From positions 10,912,802 to 10,976,801 of the forward strand of contig NC_045145.1 in assembly GCF_008831285.2 (NCBI RefSeq): a DNA stretch of 64,000 nt. Direction: 5' to 3'. This DNA comes from Nymphaea colorata. Taxonomy: Eukaryota; Streptophyta; Magnoliopsida; Nymphaeales; Nymphaeaceae. Under the pieces are notes generated by a model. That model worked only from the letters and a program-made list of their open reading frames with translations, made no database searches and had not been told where the DNA came from. The position numbers were made by a program, and so were the translations under genes. Positions 9,993 to 21,859 of this stretch are shown here, one piece after another (position 1 is the first letter of the stretch; each line of letters starts with the position of its first letter).

Positions 9993-12900
9993 TGTGACCA
10001 CACCAAATTTGCATAAGCCTAACTAACCATTTTACCCTTCACTAAAAGATTTCAAAATTGATTTTTAGAAATCAGATTTAAGGGTTGTTGCGAAACCAAA
10101 CAAAAACATTTCTCTATTGCATTTAACACCTAGACCTGGGTCACCTATGTCATCATTTCAAGTAAAATGACTATTTTACGCTGGTGACCCATCACTATGG
10201 GTGAATTTCATCAGAATTCCAATAATCGACTAACATTTGAGTAATTAGACCAATTTGCAACTTTACAAGACCTCAAGAGTCATTAGAGTCAACTTGCTAG
10301 GGTTTCCTCACCTCAAAATCAACTCATTTTAACCTGATAAACTCATTGAGACCATTCACCCACCATTTATTGGTTATCAGAATCATGCCTACAGAGTATT
10401 TCTTAAATTACTTTCATTTTTGGTACCCAGATTTGAGCTATGGAGTGACTGTCATTAAATCAGAGTGACACTTTCTCACTTGTTTTAGCAAGTCCAAGCT
10501 AAAATTCTCTCAATTCAAAAAGCCAGCTCTGATCAAGCTAGGATCACATTCCTTAGTGCTCAACCTGAGTATTTTAGACTTTAGTTTCAGTTTAATCATC
10601 TCGATTTGAGTTTAATTTTCATTTTACAAATTTGCTAAGGATTGACTTGTTCTAGCTCGGTGCAGCTCGAGTTGAATTCTTATCAATCCAAGAATCATTT
10701 TCTCAATTTTTTCACATCACTATGACCAGCAACTCCATTGTAGAGTATTTTCAACTCCAGTGCAGATGTCTGTGCCCCATATTAAAAGTTCTCATTTTGC
10801 CCTTGCACATCACTCAAAAAAGGGTATTTTTACATTTTGCAAAATTTGAAAAATGAGCTTTGGAGGGGCAAAGGAGGTAATTTTTCAACCAAATTCAGGA
10901 TGCCTATTTTCACTAGGAGCACCTTCTTGTGTGGTCAACCTATCCACACGATCCACTAAGCTCATTTTCCATGCCAAGGGTACTTTGATCTTTTGCCACT
11001 ATATGCATATTTTTCATAAAACCTAATTTAGAAGCCACATGAACCTAAGTTAGCATTTTATATAAGTCCACATGAACCCAGTAGGTTCACATTCAAGCCA
11101 AGTCCACCTTATACTTTGGCTAAGCCTGGTTTCCAAAAATTTAACCCAAACTGAGTGTAGCTTGACCTTGTGCCTAGCCTAGCTCTGAAGCCATTCCAAA
11201 CTGAACTTTGTCTAGGTCCAGCACAAGTTGACTGAGTCTAAACTAGCCTAGCCCAGATTGTGTCAAGATCAGGTCCATGTCAATCCCAGATCTCACATCC
11301 ATATCTTTTATCCAAATTTTAGATCTGTGACTTGTCTTTTATAGTTCCAGATCCATTATTTCAAATCTCAGACCTCAATATCATATCACAATCCAAATAT
11401 CCATATGATAACCAGATCTGTTTCTTAGAATCTTCTTTAGATCCAGATCTAGATCTAGATCCAAATGTCAAGTTTAGATCTCGGATCCACATGTGATCAT
11501 AGTGCACATCACATTAATTTATTGCATTGTTAATTTATCATTCAATTCTTAATATTAGTTTGTACGAAAGACATGAACAGTGCAAAATTCTCCATTGAAT
11601 AAGCCGGTATTGATGAAATCTGAATCAATATCTGTATGGAGTCAGGATGAGCGTATTTCTATTGAATATATGTCACAACATATGCTTTTAAGTGTGTCAT
11701 CTCCACTATGTGTTCTTGCTCCATGCTATATGTCGTTTATTATCAATCGATCAACACTTATTTGGGCATGTGTTGCTTTTCACGAAATCAATTTTTGATC
11801 CCAAATCAAGTGCATAGTGAATTTTTCTGTTGAAAACACTATTTTAAATATAACTTTTTGTGTTTTTTAGGACGAGATGACAAAAAAAAATTTAGTCATG
11901 TATTGATCCTCCCAAAGGCGTTTGAATCCCCTCCTTAGCTATAAACAGGGATCACATCCTCCATTCAAGCCCTGAAAATTTGAGCTGCTTTAAAGCCCCA
12001 CAAGTTTTGGTAAAAGTCCAACCTCAAAAGCTTGCTCACTTCAAAATTAAATTCTTAAGTCTTAGTCACGTTCTTGAGTTTGATCTGCAGTAGAACTCAA
12101 CCAAGACCTAAGCAAGCTCAATGTAGACGTCATGAGAGCAGACTCAACTAGGTCTTCAGCAGGTGCAGGTAATTTCTTTTCCTATTTGTAATTTAGTCAT
12201 TTGTTTTCATTTTTACTCTTAGGGGCATGCTTAGGCTTCTCTATTTTGCTTTCTGCTTGCTTAGGTTAGTTTCTCTCCTATTTCTAGGTTTGCTTCATTT
12301 TCTCTTATAATGCTATAGTTTAGCTCATTGTTTCATAGAATAGAATTTAATTTAATGTCCTTAGTATAGTCATTAGGCCAGGTATGCCTCATCGTCTCTC
12401 TCACTTCCAATTTGCATAATGTTCTATTCGGTACTTAAATGCACACTTTACCCGTATATCACCCACATCCACCCTTATTTGAAACTGAACTAGGTTAGGC
12501 CAGTAGTATGCCTTGAGGTAGTAGCCATTGCATGCAAACAACTGAGCCTAGTTCAGACCTCATGCAGACCCACTTTTGAAAACATATATATATTTTTAAA
12601 ATGGCTTCAAAACCACAGTTCTTTAAAGATATTTTCCCAAAACCATAGATCATGTAAACATGAAGCCGAAACTTAGACTTGTCTTCGAGCTCACTAGTCA
12701 AACCCATGAACTTTAAAGTTAGGTCCTTGCCAACCGCTACAAGAGCCACTAGACTATTTATGATCAAGTATGGGACTCTCATTTAACATAAGATCTCATA
12801 GAGAAATAATAAAGCCTAATAATTCCTAGCCAGATTCATCCTTAGACTGAACCTAGTCTAGCAAGGTTCATACCCATTTAAGTCCAACCCCTTTCCACTG

Positions 12901-13589
12901 ATCTAACCCTTTACTCATTTGATCTTGGATCTTGAACATTGGATTGTAATAATAAATCCTGGGTTGATTTCGTAAAAGTGGATTTGAGAAGACCAGATTA
13001 CAAGCGACCATATATCAAATTTGGATTTAATACATTTTGATATAGACCTTAAGGATCATATCCTAGATAATAGAAGAAATTCATTGGATTTAAGATTGCC
13101 AAGTTTGAGGTCATTTGATCTAGATATCAATACCAAGTCAAAAAATTGTTTAGATCATCACGACACATTCAGCACCAACATCTCATAGAAACCTGAAGAC
13201 TTGAATCTCTTGGATTAAGATCAAACACTCAAATTTGGATCTGATATCCCTCAAGCCTAGGCCCACGTCCTTCAATTGAATCCCAAATAGAGTCCAGCCT
13301 TCAAGTATACATGATCTAGTTTTACATTTAGGTTTTAATTGCATGGATCTATGATGATCTTGACATGAACAAATGTCAATTTTATTTTCTCCTTGTTCAT
13401 ACGCCCTAGTCCAATGATCTAATTAGATTTTAAAACTTGCATTATTTTAAAATCAGGGCACATTCTCTTCCTTAGGCTTTGGACGGTAGAAATTAGAACA
13501 TTTACTTTAGTCCTTGGTTTGATTATCCTTGGTAAAGGTGCCAGGAATGATGTACTAATAGGTTGGGTCCCCTCTCTTGGATTCCAACA
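9993..13589 (+). mobile_element. Tat-type Ty3/gypsy long LTR, plus orientation (copy A1)
   Basis: The LTR starts with a degenerate form of TGTAGACACCCCAAATTT (TGTGACCACACCAAATTT) and ends ...GGATTCCAACA. The same body order occurs in the LTRs at 24.0-27.3 kb, 49.9-55.0 kb and 59.7-64.0 kb: a CCATTTTACCC start, an AGATCCAAAT-rich zone (11,270-11,500), a TATA box, a TTGGATTTNGAT-rich zone (12,900-13,320) and the conserved terminal segment (13,508-13,589). It has no partner LTR in direct orientation nearby with a recognisable internal region, so it may be a solo or broken LTR. Confidence 0.7.
11940..11946 (+). promoter_or_regulatory. Probable TATA box of LTR A1
   Basis: TATAAAC preceded by CTTAGC and followed by a short leader. 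Its place in the LTR equals the TATA boxes at 25,682, 51,911 and 61,558. Confidence 0.6.
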
Positions 13590-15804
13590 TCTAGAAAACA
13601 GAGGCGGTATAGGTAAATCATTCTATTTATATGGTCTGCATGCAAAATGAAAATTTTACATGTAAACAAAAATGGTGACCATGATGTGACATGTCTCTAT
13701 CTTATTAGACAAAGTGTTGCAGCTTTCTAAGTTTTCGAGACCCAAGATATTCAGTTTAGGTGATCAAGCTGGTTTTCAAATAATTATATGATAGAGCCAT
13801 GTCACTAGGGAGTGCTGTCTGAGCACTTTTTGTGTATTATCTAATTATATGTTATTCTCTCTACATGCACTACATTTCACTCAAACCATGCACAATGTTT
13901 TCATTCAAAAATTTGATGCCACAACAACATTTTATAGACATCGAACACAGTCCCCAACACTGATTTGGGGAACCATTCCTAAGTCTATGAGTGATATAAG
14001 GTGTCATTCTCTCGATTTCTCTCCCCTCTCCCTTTCTTTCTTTTCATCTATGTGTTTCCCCTTCTCCATCCCCCGTTGTCCTTTTCTCTTTGTTGTCTCC
14101 ATCTCTATCACCCAATCTATATATGGACCCCCCTCTCTATTAAATTTTCGTTTCTCTTGATTTCTGCATCTCTCTCTCTTTCTCTCTCCCTCTAATGGGA
14201 ATGGGAAGGTTGTTCTGCTTCAGTGGATTAATAGAAAAGGGCAATGAGGCTTGCTAAGAGTGACAAATAGAGGGTCGGATGCCTTCTGAAGTAGCTAGAG
14301 ACGCAGCCTTCACCTAAAGCACTTCTAGGCTGCCTCTGTATATTTCTAATGCTATTTCTCTTGACCAAGCCCCTTGTCGAGGACAGACTTGCAGAGAAGA
14401 TGGTTGAACTCAGTTGTCTATTAGAGCTGAAATTCGAAGCTGAATAGACTATTGGCACCTTCCTGTTAAAGAAAAAAACCTAGCCATAGAAGAAACAGTA
14501 GCTATGACAATATTAGAGAGGAGATCCGTTGATCTCTATTCTAAGCTTTAGCTACAATAGGCGACAATGACTTGGAGGATAGCATCAATCTTTGCTACCT
14601 CAACAGGTGGTGCGGCAGACAGAGAGGGATATTCTACCAAGCGGTAAGAAGAAGGGTACGATCCATCATTGCTTCTAGTTTGCATAAGTAACTTTCTCAT
14701 ATTCTTCATTCATTCACGGTTCCCTGCACAAGTTGTAGGGTTTCATTCTCGTTTCCCTAAAATATCTCAAAATTTCTTCAATTTCTTGTTTGTCATGTTT
14801 TTTCGGCTCTTATTTTCAGCTTCCACATTGGCTTTTTGATGTTCAAAAGTGTGCTAGCGAGATCCAGCAAGAATTTAGTGATCTCCAAGGGAAATCATAG
14901 TGTGCTTTTGATCTGACTTGCTTTCAACTGTTTCTAGTGTTTCAATATTGGAGCTCTTTTTTCTAAGTTTCTTTGTTTTTTGTTACATTATATGCAATCG
15001 TGATGTTTTGTCAAAAAATGTTTAGTAACAAATATCAGTCTATGTAAATAGAGTTAGTTTTCTTAAGAAATGCTTAGTAAAAAATATCATATGTACAAAT
15101 ATGAGTAAGAAAATAGAACAGATATGCCAGCCACTTGTGAAATATAAAAAACTATAAGTCTTTGAGGAATTATTCCTTATAAGGACTTAAACTTACTCCT
15201 TACATGACTGTCATTGTCATTCTATTGTATTTTGAATGAAACATATGCTAATAGAATTGCACTTTTGCATTCAGTATGTTGTAGGTCAAATGGAGGCATT
15301 CCCTGCATAGAGAAAAAGAAGCACTTAGGAGCAAGAAGTGAACTAATACAAAACTAAAAGGGAAATTTAAAAGAAACACAAGAAGTGCTCATGTGTTGGA
15401 GACAGGTCCCTAATATATACACATAAAGGAGAAAGTGAACTAGTTGTAGACTAGTTAAGGATGGCTATAGATGTGAACCTTCAGAATTAGGTAGTAGCCA
15501 GGTCCTAAATCCTAAAACAAAATGCAAAAAAGGAATAGGAAAAATGCAAAGGGTACATGAAGCTTCTTTTAAAATATATAGAGAACTTCTTTCAAAGTGC
15601 ATGTAATAATTTGTGAATGCTAAGGTATCTTAGGTAGAAAATAAATATTATGGTTGTATGTCATTAAACTTAACAAACTTTAAACTTGTAAATCGATCTA
15701 CCAGATAAGTTTTGAAACTACATCATGGAGGAAAAAAGAATTTGTAAACTTTGAAATTCTCTCTTGTGAGGACACAAACATATTTCTAGTTTCATTATTT
15801 GCTA
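13590..15804 (+). other. Leader remnant of LTR A1, then unassigned DNA
   Basis: The first ~110 bp keep the post-LTR leader seen after other copies (TTTATATGGTCTGCATG and AAAATTTTACATGTAA). From ~13,700 on nothing is assigned. There is a pyrimidine-rich block at 14,005-14,200, and short ORFs around it match no known protein. Confidence 0.45.
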
Positions 15805-16100
15805 CCAATACAAGAAAAAAGACATCTAGTAATGCAAAAAATTGTGTTAGTCAATGTCTCTCCTAATGTAGACAATGTGTTACAAACTATGTTACTAAAG
15901 ACCTTATTACTTAAGGCTTTTCTTATGAAAGTGTTGTGCATTAGAATGAATTATTGTTAGCTATGATTTATGGTCATTACTAACACATGTTCTATCTTTA
16001 TGCAAGCCTTTTCATTTGAAAGTTCATGTGTTAGCATTAATTATTACTAGAATTTGTGGTCATTACTAACATAAATAGTGTGTTACTAATTACTAAATGA
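15805..16100 (+). mobile_element. CACTA-like terminal/subterminal region
   Basis: It opens with CCAATACAAGAAAAAA, a degenerate form of the common CACTA start CACTACAAGAAAA. About ten subterminal words of the TGTTACTAA / GTCATTACTAACA type follow in both orientations. No transposase and no second terminus were found, so this is a fragment or small non-autonomous element. Confidence 0.45.
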
Positions 16101-16499
16101 TTTTTTTAGCTTTCCAAATGGGTGCCTACCAGTTTTTCAATACAATCAAATTATTAACTTCTTGTCTTACACACCATCATCCCAGTGTGTCCTTTTCCTT
16201 CTACCTCACTCTGCCAAGGACATGATATTGCTAGCTAACACTGTTTCATGCAACTGAGCTTTATGCTTGTGAGGAAAGTTCCAAAAATAGAAACCAACAA
16301 GCATAAAGTTGATGCATAATTTGGATACAAAAATGCCATGCCTTTAATCATTTTTAATGCTCCATGTGTGTAATAAAGGAAGGAAGGAAGGAATATTGTT
16401 AAGATCAGATAAATGAAGAAGCTTAATTGGATGATTTCTGTCATTTTTATTGGTTTTTGTGCATCCAAGTAAGCAGACATGGTCATGGCCCTTCAAACC

Positions 16500-16705
16500 C
16501 AATCTCAACCTGCAAATTCACAACCAAAAAAGTATTTTTTAGAACAATCAAAGTACACACCAAAGAAGATGCCACATTTGGAGCAATGAGAGTCCATGTA
16601 ATGACAGATCGCAAGCCAACTAGCATGTTGGTTGCCATTTTTTGCAATATATGGAACTACTGTTTCTGTTGAACATCTGGAAGCAAGCAAGGCTATCGCT
16701 GCCAT
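16500..16705 (-). pseudogene. CASP-like (UPF0497) membrane protein, C-terminal exon
   Basis: In CASP-like proteins a Gly-Asn-x-x-Ala-x-Trp-x-x-Ile-Cys block lies in the loop between the third and fourth membrane spans. This exon carries AKNGNQHASWLAICHYMD followed by the usual second Cys (SHC) and a hydrophobic stretch (GIFFGVYF). Ahead of it MMAAIALLAS resembles the third span. The frame ends at a TGA after CEFAG, before a complete fourth span. The other half is at 17,092-17,322 on the same strand. Together they look like a truncated, probably dead gene copy. Subfamily (CASPL1-like) is a guess. Confidence 0.55.
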
Positions 16706-16714
16706 CATTGATAA

Positions 16715-16773
16715 GATATATGTATATGTGTGTGTGTGTGTGTGTGTGTACATATATATATATATATATATAT
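16715..16773. repeat. (TG)n(TA)n compound microsatellite
   Basis: About 12 TG units are followed by about 12 TA units, in the intron between the two CASP-like fragments. Confidence 0.95.
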
Positions 16774-17091
16774 TGATGTAGAAGAAAGAATGCCAGTTCA
16801 AATAAATTAGAATCAAAAGTAGAGGTAGTAAAGATCAAGACATTTAAGTGGTTAATTTAAAATTTTGGATCACTAAGAAGTTGTATGCAGAAATGTTTAA
16901 GGAAGAGATATATATGAAAAACTTGATATAAACATATAAAGCAAAAAACAAAACAAACATGGGAGAATTGATACATATCTGAGGGAAATGCCAACAAAGT
17001 GACATGGGGATCTTGATTCCTGAATGGATAATGGGGTTCCTACAACTTATTCTAAGTGATTCATGTGACTCTGCAATTAAATCCATTTCCT

Positions 17092-17322
17092 TCAAAAGAG
17101 AAAAAGTATCTTCAAAAGAGAGAAATATATAAAAGAACTTTCCAAGTCCAAGGCAGATAACCCAGATAGAGTCTTGTATTTGGAGCTTGCAGACCTCATG
17201 ATGAATAAAACAGAGATGAAATAATACACAAGTGCAATCAAATTCACAATTATGAAGAACCTGACATGGAAAATGTTAGGAAGGCCATTCTTGCTCAAAA
17301 TCACCAAATTAATGACATGCAT
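17092..17322 (-). pseudogene. CASP-like protein, upstream exon fragment
   Basis: The frame gives HVRFFIIVNLIALVYYFISV, a membrane span with the Phe-Phe-x-x-x-Asn-x-Ile pattern of the second span in CASP-like proteins. A polar loop with Lys and Ser follows, then SALDLE, where the family has the conserved Asp that opens the third span. The exon that continues it is at 16,705-16,500. The N-terminal part with the first span is missing: to the right the sequence passes straight into a retrotransposon leader (17,330-17,578). Confidence 0.5.
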
Positions 17323-17329
17323 GAATTAA

Positions 17330-17578
17330 GGTTCAAAGAGTTTTGGCATCTTTATCATGGGAGCTTTGGTTAGGAAACAACATGACTCTCATGAAGAAGC
17401 AAGTGCTAAATAAGAGATGGTGATCTAGAGTAATATATTTTATGTACTTGAACGACTCAGAGTAGCTGAATTTGGTCTCAATGGTTGGTTTGCTTGTGTT
17501 TACATGTAAAATTTTCATCTTACATGTAGACCATATAAATGAGATGGGACCATTGGTTGGTTTGCCTCCATTTCCTTA
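17330..17578 (-). mobile_element. Tat-element 5' leader remnant, minus orientation (copy B1)
   Basis: Read on the minus strand it begins TAAGGAAATGGAGGCAAACC after the LTR end. It then carries ATTTATATGGTCTACATG and AAAATTTTACATGTAAACA, the leader seen after LTR A1 and near 28,870. Confidence 0.6.
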
Positions 17579-17800
17579 TGCAGGATTTCGAGAGAAGGGA
17601 CCCAACCTATCGGTACAAAATCTGACCATTCGTGGCATTCTTCCTAGGGCAAATCAGACCAAGGACTAGACCAAAATGTTTCATTTTCTAAGCCTAAATG
17701 TCGTTCAAATATAAGAAAGTGATTGTGCTTGAATTTCTCACACTCATCAAAGAAAATGGACAGGTGTGTGTGAGGGTTTTCTGTAACACTTGAATTTACT
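17579..17800 (-). mobile_element. Inner end of a Tat LTR, minus orientation (copy B1, truncated)
   Basis: The conserved terminal segment (17,579-17,670, minus) is followed by LTR body similar to 19,300-19,400. The outer part is not recognisable; the right limit is approximate. From ~17,800 to ~18,590 nothing specific could be assigned. Confidence 0.55.
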
Positions 17801-18589
17801 GAATTTATGTGGTAGCCCATCTAGGTCTTTATCATCCAGCACCTCATAAAAATATTTTCAAGAATCTTTTTGCCCTTGTTTTGAATTCCTTGATCCTTTC
17901 CTGCATGGGGTCTGTAGGCTTGGGGGATGATGACTTCAGGTCATTATTTTTGTCTTTTTTTTTTCTGACCCCTCTTTTGTGAGCTAAATGATCATTTTTT
18001 GCATGGTGGATAATAAAGTGGGATTGATCTCTAGTTTATTTATCTTTAGTTCCCTTTCTTCATCTCTTTGTGGTCTTGTATGTGAGGCCATGATGAATGC
18101 TTATGTGGCCTTATGTTTGACCAGTGACAGTGAGTCCAAAATAAGAAAAAAAATCAAGATGAGGGGTGAAAAATAATGACATGATTGGATGAAATGTACG
18201 AGGACATAATAAGAAACAAAATAGGAAGGTGGTCAAATTTGGTGAAAAACTATAGTTGCGAAGGTCGACCCAATAGGAGGTATAGACTTAAAAAATGATA
18301 GTTTTGACATTGACAAGTTGAAGAAATCCTAAGGGACAACATAAAGACTAAAATTCCTAAATGGTTTTGACATAGGAAAACAAGAGTACATTTTGAAGTA
18401 CAGGCCCGGTTTTGATAGACATTGTGCATGGCGTTAATGAAGTACGATGCTTGCAGAAGAAACAATATGTAATCAGCCAAGATACACATAAAATACTAAA
18501 ACAACACTGCCTAATGATACAACTCCATCATGCAAATGTTGGAAGCAACATAGTCATCTGAACTAGATATTTAAGATCTGAAAATTTTA

Positions 18590-19214
18590 GTAGTTTCATA
18601 TATCATATATGCCTATATACATGGACAAAAAGTCCATATTACATGGCTGAGACTCCCCCAATGAGGTTCTAAAGGATAGGGATCTTTGTTCTCCTTGATC
18701 ACCCACCAATATACCAGGCTACCGCCTCAATACGAGTGAGGTGAATGCCAATACCTACTTCCAGTAGGTTGGTCCAGCCATTAAACCATCCGAGCTAATG
18801 TATACTGGGAATATTCCACACATAATAAACATGACATATAGGCGAAGGGAAAATTTGGATTATGCAAGTACATGTACAATAAGTTAGCTCTAATGCATGG
18901 TTCCTAAGATTGGGGTCCAGAGAGAGAGAAGCATTGTATCAAACAATTTCTAAACTGAGAGGGGTAATATGTAATCTATATCTACGTGATCATGAAAAGT
19001 TCTTCCAAATTCTAAGTCTTAATATACATAAAAAATATACATGCAGCAATCAAGAGGGCACCTAAGTGGCTGTACGAGTGGAATAACATTTGGGACATAG
19101 AAAACTAGAACATTTCATCTAGTAAGATAGTGATAGGTCTCATCACCATCTCCACTTTTGCTTACACAAGCCATATAAATGGATATAATTAGTTGTACTC
19201 ACCTCCTTTTTCCA
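18590..19214 (-). mobile_element. Tat-element 5' leader, minus orientation (copy B2)
   Basis: This stretch resembles the leader of the 17-kb element at 42,780-43,420. Both contain CTCCTTGNTCACCCA with ATATACC, and farther on CATNNNATCNAACAATTTCTAAACTGAG-like and CATACAATCCCTAAATTGAG-like blocks at matching places. It ends at the LTR border at 19,215. Confidence 0.55.
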
Positions 19215-20110
19215 TGTGCAAGAATCTAAGAGATGGGACCCAACCTATTGGTATGAAGTATGGCCATTTCTGATGCCTTTACCAAGGGTAATCAGACCAA
19301 GGACTAGGCTATATATTTCAATTTCTAGGTCTACTTGTCGTCCATATCCTAAGCAAAAAAATGTGCCCTAATTTTGAAATCTTGTAGGTTTTCAAATCTA
19401 AGTAGATTTCATAAATGGACTGATGAACAATAACAATTAGATCTGATGTCTGTCCATGTCCAAACCATCACAGATCAATGTATATCAATATACTAAATCT
19501 AAAATGACACATACAAAATTAGATAATGTGAACTTGGAGTCTAGACACTACTGGGACTCAAGTAAAGATGTGAACATATGAGGGGGAAATTGGACCCAAG
19601 TCAAAGAATTTATAATTATGATCCAAAACATTTCCTGTAATTCTTGTTCTAAGTTCAAGATAGAAATGCCATGAAGATCCAAATATCATAAGATTGTATT
19701 GAGATTCATGATTTGAAATTTCAAGGTCAGTAACACAGTAGATCTTAGTCTTGCATATGAGATTCAATCCTGTAAAATCATGATCCAAAATCCTTGATTC
19801 TTAATCGAATTTTTTGAGAATCAAATTAGAGTTTAGGACATAACATTCATTAAAAAATGTGAAATCCAAAGTTCAAGATCTAATATCAAAGATCCAAAAC
19901 CCAATGTTTTGAGATCCAAAATATGAGATTTGAAATTATAATTCTTGTGACTCAAGTTTTAGGTGGTGGTTGAATGTCGTAATTGAGATCTATCAAATCC
20001 AACCCCTTTAGAATCCATATTAGGATTTTAAATACCTAAGGCTAGGCCGATCAAAAGGACTAGGCTAAAAAGGTTTGATCCTAGCTAGACTAGATTTGCA
20101 CTTGAGAATA
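19215..20110 (-). mobile_element. Tat LTR fragment, minus orientation (copy B2)
   Basis: On the minus strand the LTR ends ...GATTCTTGCACA at 19,215 with the conserved terminal segment (19,215-19,305). To the right lies the GATCCAAAT-type zone (19,600-20,000) that is normal for this LTR family. It is cut at ~20,110, where plus-strand pol begins, so this copy is truncated by rearrangement or nesting. Confidence 0.65.
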
Positions 20111-20137
20111 GACCTGATTGGTGAATAGTGAAGTACA

Positions 20138-21075
20138 TGGTGGACTATCAGCCACTAGCCTTGCTCAATGATCCTACCAAAGAGGTGAATGTCAGGACTA
20201 TAAAAGATCTCAAAATGATACAGGTTGGTGTCAACTTGGTAGCAGAAGAAGAAGAGAAGTGGGTTATTATTTCCCGAAAGATAGAAGTTTTCACATGAAC
20301 ATATGAAGATATGCCATGATTGGATCCTAAACTAGTGGAGCACAGATTAATTCTCAAACCAATGAGTCAGAAATTGTGGAAGCTGGATCTGCAAGTCGAG
20401 AATACAGTCAAGAAGGATTGGAAGATCTACTCAAGGCCAAATTTGTCAAAACCATCAATTATCCTAAACGGCTTGCCAAGTGGTCGTACTAAAGAAAAAC
20501 GGGAAGGTTCTGCATTGATTTTTGAGATCTCAAAAAGACCACACCCAAAGATGACCATTTGTCCAATATTGATCTACTGGTTGATAGTACTACTGGAAAT
20601 GCCATAATTCTACTTCATGGATGGATACTGTTGCTTTAATCAAATCAAGTTAGCTCCAAAAGATCAACCCAAGACATCATTCACTATTCTTTTGGGTATT
20701 TTCTACTATACAATGGTGCCACGTGGACTGAAAATGTAGGAACTACATATCAAAGGGCCATGACAACTATATTTATGATCAGATGCACAAGTTTCAAATG
20801 TCTATGTGGATGTTATCATGGTAAAATCCAAGACATGCCGTGGTCATATTGGGGTTTGGACTCAAGTTTTGATAGGTTGCTCCAATACAAGTTGAGATTA
20901 AATCCTAAAAAATGCATTTTCGGTGTTGAATCAAGTAAATTCTTGGGATATATGGTGAGCAAGCAACGCATTGAAGTAGATCATGCCAAAGCCAAAGCCA
21001 TCAATGACATACCGTTCCAACTACTCTAAAAGAATTACGTAGCTTACAAGGCAAAATGTGGATAATCTGGTAATT
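20138..21075 (+). pseudogene. Tat-lineage pol: protease-RT linker and reverse transcriptase, broken
   Basis: The frame begins with the linker that precedes RT in Tat elements (DPTKEVNV...KDLKMIQ, then EDMP and DPKLVEHRLILKP). RT blocks follow in scattered frames: the FRDL-like Asp-Leu-x-Lys block near 20,520, the NQIK block near 20,640 and a GATYQRAMTT-like block near 20,745. Next come a remnant of the YVDD active site near 20,805 (now VDVIMVKS-like in frame), then KLRLNPKKCIFGVESSKFLGYMVS (cut here by stop codons around it) and VDHAKAKAI. Several frameshifts and stops are present. At ~21,050 the frame jumps from LRSLQGK directly to the region before the second RNase H. Confidence 0.85.
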
Positions 21076-21079
21076 AAAA

Positions 21080-21720
21080 GGACGAGTGTTGGTCAATCAA
21101 TTAGTAGACTTCTCATTGGCTGAAGAACTAAAGGTTAACAATGATTTTCAAAACAAGCAAGTCTTACACATTGAAACTACTAAGCCATGGATAATGTTCT
21201 TTGATGACTCTAAGAACATTGCCAAAATAGGCATTGGGATTCTTGTACTCACCCCTACAAATGAGATTATCCTTATTCTCTTAGATTGGAATTCACAAGC
21301 ACCCACAACATGGTAGAATATGAAGCATTATTACATGGACTCAGAATACTGCTTAGTTTCAATGTAAGAAAAGTTAATGCTTATGGTGATTTTCTACTGA
21401 TTATGAACCAAGTCAAAGAAGAATGGAAAGTGAAAGATCCCAAATTAACGCCTTACTAGAAAATCACTTGAGCCTTGGTGTAGTAGTTTGAATAATTTCA
21501 ACTATTTCATGTCAAAAGAGAGTTCAATCATTTTGGCGATAGTGTGGCCAGCTTATGATCCATCATTACTTTAAAAACAATGAGCCACTTAGAGCATTCG
21601 AGGTTGGGAGACTGACTCAACTAGCTTGCCACCCTTTGGAACAAGTTAACCAAGCTGATTCAGATGAAGGTTATTGGTACCAAAACATCAAGGATTATTT
21701 GGAAACATAAGAATTTCCTC
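21080..21720 (+). pseudogene. Tat-lineage second RNase H domain, broken
   Basis: After the LVDFSLAEEL spacer the frame shows WIMFFDDSKNIAKIGIGIL, the first catalytic Asp block of the additional RNase H typical of the Tat lineage. Then AEY/ALLHGL-like (frameshifted, ~21,318) and a degenerate Asp block (~21,385) appear. The usual gypsy RNase H between RT and this domain is missing in this copy. Confidence 0.75.
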
Positions 21721-21859
21721 CTAATATGCCCAAGAAAGACCAAAGGGCAATATAATGCATGTCAGGCTGATATTTCATTTTAGCAGGGATATTATATAGA
21801 TGTGGATTCAACTTAGAATATTCATGATGTCTTGACAAAAAGGAAGCTCAAAAAATGAT

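Noticed and set aside
9506-9997. Two ORFs (62 and 82 codons) before LTR A1
   Set aside because: No recognisable motif and no codon pattern; likely chance frames in repetitive DNA.
13849-14458. Plus and minus ORFs of 64-103 codons
   Set aside because: Pyrimidine-rich DNA gives open frames; no domain, splice structure or repeat partner supports a gene.
16844-17095. 83-codon minus ORF between CASP-like exons
   Set aside because: No resemblance to the family; better explained as intron or decayed sequence.
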